NCBI GenBank assembly: GCA_021029095.1
Contig: JAJOHG010000046.1
Coordinates: forward strand, 62,001 to 126,000
Direction of reading: 5' to 3'
DNA from: Phellopilus nigrolimitatus
Lineage: Eukaryota; Basidiomycota; Agaricomycetes; Hymenochaetales; Hymenochaetaceae
Length of the DNA: 64,000 nt
Part shown: in pieces, positions 59,677 through 64,000 of the stretch
Layout of the letters: each line of letters starts with the position of its first letter
Position numbering within the stretch: position 1 is the stretch's first letter
Notes under the pieces: model-generated
Database searches by the model: none
Told to the model about the DNA's origin: nothing
What the model saw: only the letters and a program-made list of their open reading frames with translations
Program-made: the position numbers and the translations under genes

Positions 59677-60310
59677 TCATACTATGCACGTCAGCTCGCC
59701 ACCCACGATCGCGATCGTCGCGCCCAGGCACCACCCGAGCTCCGTGCCCTCGATCTGCTTCTCTATGCGCACAGGCCGCGCCGCGTCGAACTCGTAGCCG
59801 AGGCGCAGCAGCGCGTGCATGAACGTGAGGTCGAGGCACCACTCCGGGCGGCCCTCAAGCTCCTCGCGCAGTGCGGAGTCCGCACCCCACGCCGCCTTCG
59901 CCCACGCGGCGGGCCCCGCGCAGACGTCGCGCGCGAGCACCGCGAGGGATGCGACGTTGAGCGCCGGGCGCGCGCTGTCGGCTGGGTAGAACGGCGCGAG
60001 GCGGTCGTACATGTAGAAGTAGGAGAGGAGCAGGACGTTCCCCTGAGCGAAGGTCTCGAGGATGGACGGCTGGTAGACGCCGTTGAAAGAGCATGGCTGC
60101 ACCTGACAGATGCTAAAGGCACAGGTAGCTTTTAGAGGAAAAAATGAAGGGATATTCGAAAAAATCGGACTCACGCGTCTTTGGCCATGACGAGCTCGGC
60201 AATGCGGTTGCACGCCTCGAACGAGCCGACGTCCTTTCCAGTCATCGTCACGTTGCGCATTGACTCACCAGGAAGAGTGGCCTCTATACGCTTAGAGGTC
60301 CCTTTCCACA
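59677..60310 (-). pseudogene. broken inverted copy of the GDA1 3' half
   Basis: Starts at a break near 60311 (where similarity to GDA1 begins at TGTGGAAAGG), keeps the end of GDA1 exon 2, the last intron and exon 3 (CQVQPCSFNGVYQPSILETF ... LGWCLGATIAIVGG) to the TGA at 59677. Differences from the intact gene include a small deletion at the exon 2 fragment, two extra codons (YFYMYDRL versus YFYDRL) and an altered end (LTCIV versus LTCRV). The signal anchor and the first four apyrase regions are missing, so it cannot be an enzyme. It shows that the GDA1 tail was carried along with a FunK1 duplication. Confidence 0.88.
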
Positions 60311-60920
60311 GAAACCGTTTGTTACCTCGTCTTTCTCGATGGCAAGAAGTATGTCATCAGAGACTGGATGGATGAATCTCGCCAATCGCCGAGCATCAAG
60401 CACGAGGACGAAGTAATTTCAGATCTCGTGAAGATTATTGACGACACCTTAGATGATATATCCAAGAAGCACGGAAGTCAACCTCCTGCCACTACTGTGA
60501 GCAATCCGAGTGCCTCACCATCGACATGGCAGCGGCAAGCCCGACGGTTGCAGCGAGAAGAAAAAAAGACAATCGGGAGAAAGGCTGTGAATATCAAGGC
60601 TGTGGAGAACCCGCGTGGGGTGGGCGAGTTTGGAAACGCAGATAATGGGATGCGCAGAGCGCATCTCTGAAGATCCCGAGTTGGTGCCAAAGTTGGACGA
60701 GAAGCTCGATGTCGGGGTGACGAGTCCTTCGTTCCTCCACCAAGAAGACCAATCCGCTGTCGCCCTTGACGCAGCAATCTACGCGTCCTTCCGCGCGTTC
60801 TGGTCCTTCTACTGCCATGGAGCACAGCTCGCGTATGTCAAGGAGTACGACGAAGTCTTCAGGCTCGAAGAAAGCGTTGAGTCTGAGTCGTGACAAGCCG
60901 TTCGAGTCGGGCCGGAAGTA
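60311..60920 (+). pseudogene. FunK1 clade-B remnant with large internal deletion (B3)
   Basis: A piece of the N-lobe (CYLVFLDGKKYVIRDW, SRQSPSIKH) is joined directly to the tail region (EDEVISDLVKIIDDTLDDIS) that in B1 lies more than 1 kb further on, so catalytic loop and C-lobe are gone. The rest follows the B1 tail (QPPATTVSNPSA, NPRGVGEFGNADNG) with frame changes, to about 60.92 kb. It abuts the broken GDA1 copy, marking a rearrangement breakpoint. Confidence 0.82.
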
Positions 60921-61096
60921 CAAAAAGGCAGAGTCTTATCATGCGGACCACAGCCTAGTTCAATATAACTGGATTCGACATAAGATATAAGAACGGAAAT
61001 GACCTGGCAGACCGTAAACTTGAACGCCAGTGCTAAAACAAACAAAAAAAGATAGTGTGAGTATATTTGTAGCAGTCGCAGCTTCATGAACCCCAG

Positions 61097-62307
61097 CTAT
61101 CTTCCTTCCATCAGGTTCGAAGTGACGATCTTTTCCGCGACACCATTTCCATCGTCATCGTGCGTCCAGATCGGTTGGCCGACAGCTAGCAACTTCTCCA
61201 CTACATCCGCTTCTTCCTTGCGGTACGGCACGGTCACGACTCGCCCTGACTCCGCCGTAACGTTGTGGAACAAAATTTGGAACGGCAGCGTGTTGGTAGA
61301 GTTTGAGCTGGAACTATCATCGATAGCGCGACGGTAACCACGCCCAGGGCAGCTTGGCGCTACGAGGCAGTGAGTGAGTCGAGTAAAGAGGAAGAGAGTC
61401 GGTGAAAAATGTGAGGGCAATACGTACTAGAGGGAGTGCTACGAAAGCGGTAGGAATCTGTACCACTGCCCGTTGGGCATGCCTGGGTTCCGCTAACGCG
61501 AAACGCCTCCCCCAGTGGTCCTCTGACGTCATTCTGGTATCCAAGCACTACATTTATCGTGGATAAGTTGAAAGTGTTTATGAACTCGGGCAACATGATT
61601 AATATACTTACTACTGTTCACAAGAAAGAAAGGAGCAGCCATCAGAGCAGCGCGTAGTCCATTAGGTCGAGGCAAACTCACAAAGTCTGGCCATTATTGT
61701 AGTGCAGCACTGTACCGTAAAATTGTCCCATGGCTTGTCCATGGCCTGCATACAGAAAATAAGCAACAGAAAGAGAACGTAAACAGCGGAGAAGCTTACG
61801 CTGGTTCTGTACACTATCAGCGCAATGAGTGCCTCCCGAAAGAGCAAGTTGGTCCTGACCCTGATAGCCATCGGGGTAACACTATTTTTGGAAAGTTTAT
61901 GAGCGATCAATATGCCCAGAATACCAATCGACATACTCCCAGACCGCCATCGTAGGTGGACGCATACGGATACTCGTCGCATTGAACGCCGGCTTGGCCA
62001 TTACACTGGTTGGCGGAGCCAGTGCAACCAACAGCCGCTCTGCGCTGAGTGTCTGTACCGGAGTCGCTGGTAGCGTCGTAATGAAGGGTAGCAGTGACTC
62101 CATGACAAAGATTCACGTAGCTGAAAGTGTCGCAACTGTAAAAACCCACATCCTGAGCTTCATGACCGAATATATTGTGTATGATAAAGCATACACATCA
62201 GGATAACCCGCGTTTCCTTGACAGACGAGCGAGAATGTTTGCGCCGTCACTGGACGAATCTTGGTAGCGGCCAGGAGAGACAGAAAGACGGTGATGCCTG
62301 AGAGCAT
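61097..62307 (-). CDS. secreted NucA/NucB-type nuclease domain protein
   Basis: Starts MLSGITVFLSLLAATKIRPV, a signal peptide with a likely cut after TAQT or nearby. Exons 62307-62197, 62152-61937, 61881-61800 and 61745-61682 join in frame. The key block is VQCDEYPYASTYDGG followed by CADSVQNQRHGQAMGQFY, the DEYP(F/Y)A...GG / N..QG..(M/L)..FY pattern of the NucA/NucB deoxyribonuclease fold (sporulation nuclease family of Bacillus, also found in secreted fungal proteins). Many Cys residues suggest disulfides. The C-terminal part (GPLGEAFRVSGTQACPTGSG, SCPGRGYRRAIDD) runs to a stop at 61097. The junction near 61.6 kb could not be resolved in frame. Extracellular DNase activity is inferred from the family only. 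Confidence 0.72.
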
Positions 62308-62944
62308 GATGTAGAATGAATTCAATCTCCGGGGCGAAGAGTCAGAAGTCAAAGAATGTCGAGTGAACTCTGAGCATTCCTTGAGGGTCAATATCGTTGC
62401 CTTCTATACTGAGATATGAAGCGCTGAAAGCCAAATTCGTCGGCCAACGACATGGAATAAAACACCGGAGTAGAGAAGAATTTCCTAGCGCACTTCGTGA
62501 ATCTGGTGATCTTGGTCTAGCAATTGTTTCATGGTTGCAAAATAAAACAGACCGAGTAAAAGTTCAGCTTGAGCGTCGACGGTTCGGCGAATCAGCGCTT
62601 CGGAAAGAAGAAATCACCGACAGTATTGGAGCTACTGACACCGGGAAGCAAGGAAATACCGACCTGTGCTGGTTCTTGACTTGCGAATGTTGCTTTCACT
62701 ATCATATTCAAAGCGACGATGCGGCTCGATTCTGCAATGGCTTTTCAAATCTGGATGCTAACAGGTTGCAGACGAATAGTGGGAGTAGGCGTTGGAGCGT
62801 AGAGTGGTCCAAGTCACGACGTCTTCAAGGACGTTTTAGACTGCTTGGCACCGACATAACATGGGATCACGAGGAATTCTTGTTATACACGCCTAGAGAA
62901 TCCGACAATGAGAACATCTCTGGAGTGTGCCACAGGACCCACCG

Positions 62945-63278
62945 GTTCAGTTAGCCCAGTTCGGTGACAGGCCCTATAAATCGCCGGTAGACAAAGCTGA
63001 GCGTTGATGCGCCCAAAGAAAATGGTACAAACAGCGGGTGCAGCAGCTGCGGTTCTTGATACGCGAACGGAGACATCCGTAAAGATGACCTGAAGAGGAA
63101 ATTCAGGTTCTTCGGTCACCTCTTGACTCTTGAGTTTCCTCTTCAGGATATCTTTACAGATGTCTCCATTCGCGTATCAAGAGCCTCAGCTGCACCCGCT
63201 GTTTCTTTGGGCGCATCAACGCTCAGCTTTGTCTACCGGGGATTTATAGGGCCTGTCACCGAACTGGGCTAGTTGAAC
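62945..63278. repeat. 330-bp near-perfect hairpin (inverted repeat with short loop)
   Basis: Left arm 62945-63102 and right arm 63137-63278 are reverse complements with few mismatches and one 9-base insertion (ATGGTACAA) in the left arm, separated by about 35 bases. Matching blocks: AGCCCAGTTCGGTGACAGGC, GGTAGACAAAGCTGAGCGTT, GATGCGCCCAAAGAAA and CCTGAAGAGGAAA. Each arm contains CCTATAAAT. No coding potential. It could be a foldback/MITE-like element or a source of double-stranded RNA. Confidence 0.85.
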
Positions 63279-63940
63279 TGGCGCGCCAGATACGAGACGA
63301 TACGAGTTAGGGTTCACGATCTGCACTCCGCCTGAAATTGGGCAGATGATTATGTAAGCTTTACTCTGCAGTACGGTGAACGGTCTGTACATAATAAAAA
63401 AAACTCCACAATTCGTGTGAAACCCTCCAGAGAATTTGGGATTTCCACTCTGGCGTAAAAATCCAGAATCATGTTGTGCAAGCAGCTTCGTACACTTAGT
63501 TCACCACGAGTCCCTTACAGCAAAGCCTCTTTACCATACTGCACAGCATAGCTGCTTCTCTCCTCGAGTATATTTTTCCCTTCAATTTGGTTTCCTATCC
63601 TGTTGTGAAATGCGAGGATCGGCCGTCTTTCGAGTTGATGTATTGGTCGTCTAGCCCCACACAAGTACTCGTAGCACCCATGACGAGGGCATGAAGCACT
63701 TTCTGCTCGAAAAGATAAGCACTTCTCTGGAGGCAAGAAATATCGGAAATCAGTTGAAAATATTATATCGTCTGTTCTCCGCATCTTTATATTTTCATAT
63801 GTCAAAAATTCTCTGCAAAAAGGCCCAAGGAGGAAAACAAAAACCCCCCGATAACCGCGCACCGCACTCCTGAGCGCCCGCACAGAAAAAAACGAACAGT
63901 GTACTTGGAGCAGGCGCAACTCCATAACCACCGGCCGTCT
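63279..63940. other. intergenic, no gene seen
   Basis: Between the hairpin and the partial nuclease copy. A few short chance frames but no family signature. Confidence 0.45.
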
Positions 63941-64000
63941 TCATTCCATCAAGCTGGAAGTGACAATCTTTTCCGCGATACCATTTCCATCGTCATCATG
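63941..64000 (-). CDS. 3' end of a second NucA/NucB-type protein gene (cut by window)
   Basis: The minus strand reads HDDDGNGIAEKIVTSSLME and a stop at 63941. This matches the C-terminus of the 61.1-kb nuclease gene (HDDDGNGVAEKIVTSNLMEG). It indicates a tandem second copy, same orientation, extending beyond the window. Confidence 0.75.
   Translation of the reverse strand, partial: HDDDGNGIAEKIVTSSLME

Noticed and set aside
62397..62954. Plus-strand 185-codon frame next to the nuclease gene
   Set aside because: No family signature and it runs into the hairpin arm; probably chance, though a small real gene cannot be excluded.
1..64000. CRISPR arrays, rRNA or tRNA genes, autonomous transposons
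   Set aside because: Eukaryotic nuclear DNA with no spaced identical repeats. No transposase, reverse transcriptase or long terminal repeat pair was seen, and no rRNA or clear tRNA cloverleaf was noticed, although a tRNA scan was not possible by eye.

Overview
The window looks like nuclear DNA of a mushroom-forming basidiomycete (Agaricomycetes). Genes are split by many short GT-AG introns of roughly 45-70 nt. There are at least six full-length or near full-length loci for the fungal-specific FunK1 kinase-like family, plus an F-box/LRR protein and a fungal GDA1-type nucleoside diphosphatase. The species cannot be named from the sequence. All exon boundaries were read by eye from GT/AG sites and reading phase.

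Left part (1-24.6 kb). A RING-H2 ubiquitin ligase (minus, cut by the window start) is followed by a FunK1 gene (A1) and a decayed tandem copy of it (A2, 7.5-9.0 kb). Then come a small multi-pass membrane protein gene with a duplicated exon-intron unit, an HSL-type esterase, NOP56 (with a GC-AG intron), an MFS transporter, an F-box protein, a KHA1-type K+/H+ antiporter and a SPRY-domain protein. From the esterase to the SPRY gene all are on the minus strand. These are mostly single-copy household genes.

Middle part (24.9-39.4 kb). An intact GDA1 gene (plus) lies tail to tail with FunK1 copy A3 (minus). Next is an unrecognised 8-exon gene (31.6-35.4 kb) in which every intron is phase 0 and one segment is repeated almost identically, and then a diverged FunK1 gene (B1, minus) with one frame break.

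Right part (39.4-64 kb). A large inverted duplication dominates: arm A (about 39.94-45.72 kb) holds FunK1 pseudogene A4 and arm B (about 53.63-59.31 kb) holds intact FunK1 A5. The spacer of about 7.9 kb holds a GCN4/CPC1-like bZIP gene with apparent frame breaks and FunK1 B2. Beyond arm B, the 3' part of GDA1 recurs as an inverted broken copy joined to an internally deleted FunK1 remnant. A secreted NucA/NucB-type nuclease gene follows, then an unusual near-perfect 330-bp hairpin, then the 3' end of a second nuclease copy at the window edge.

Together the window shows conserved household genes invaded by a rapidly turning-over FunK1 cluster. Its copies share a promoter module, exchange segments by conversion-like events, and drag neighbouring sequence (the GDA1 tail) with them.
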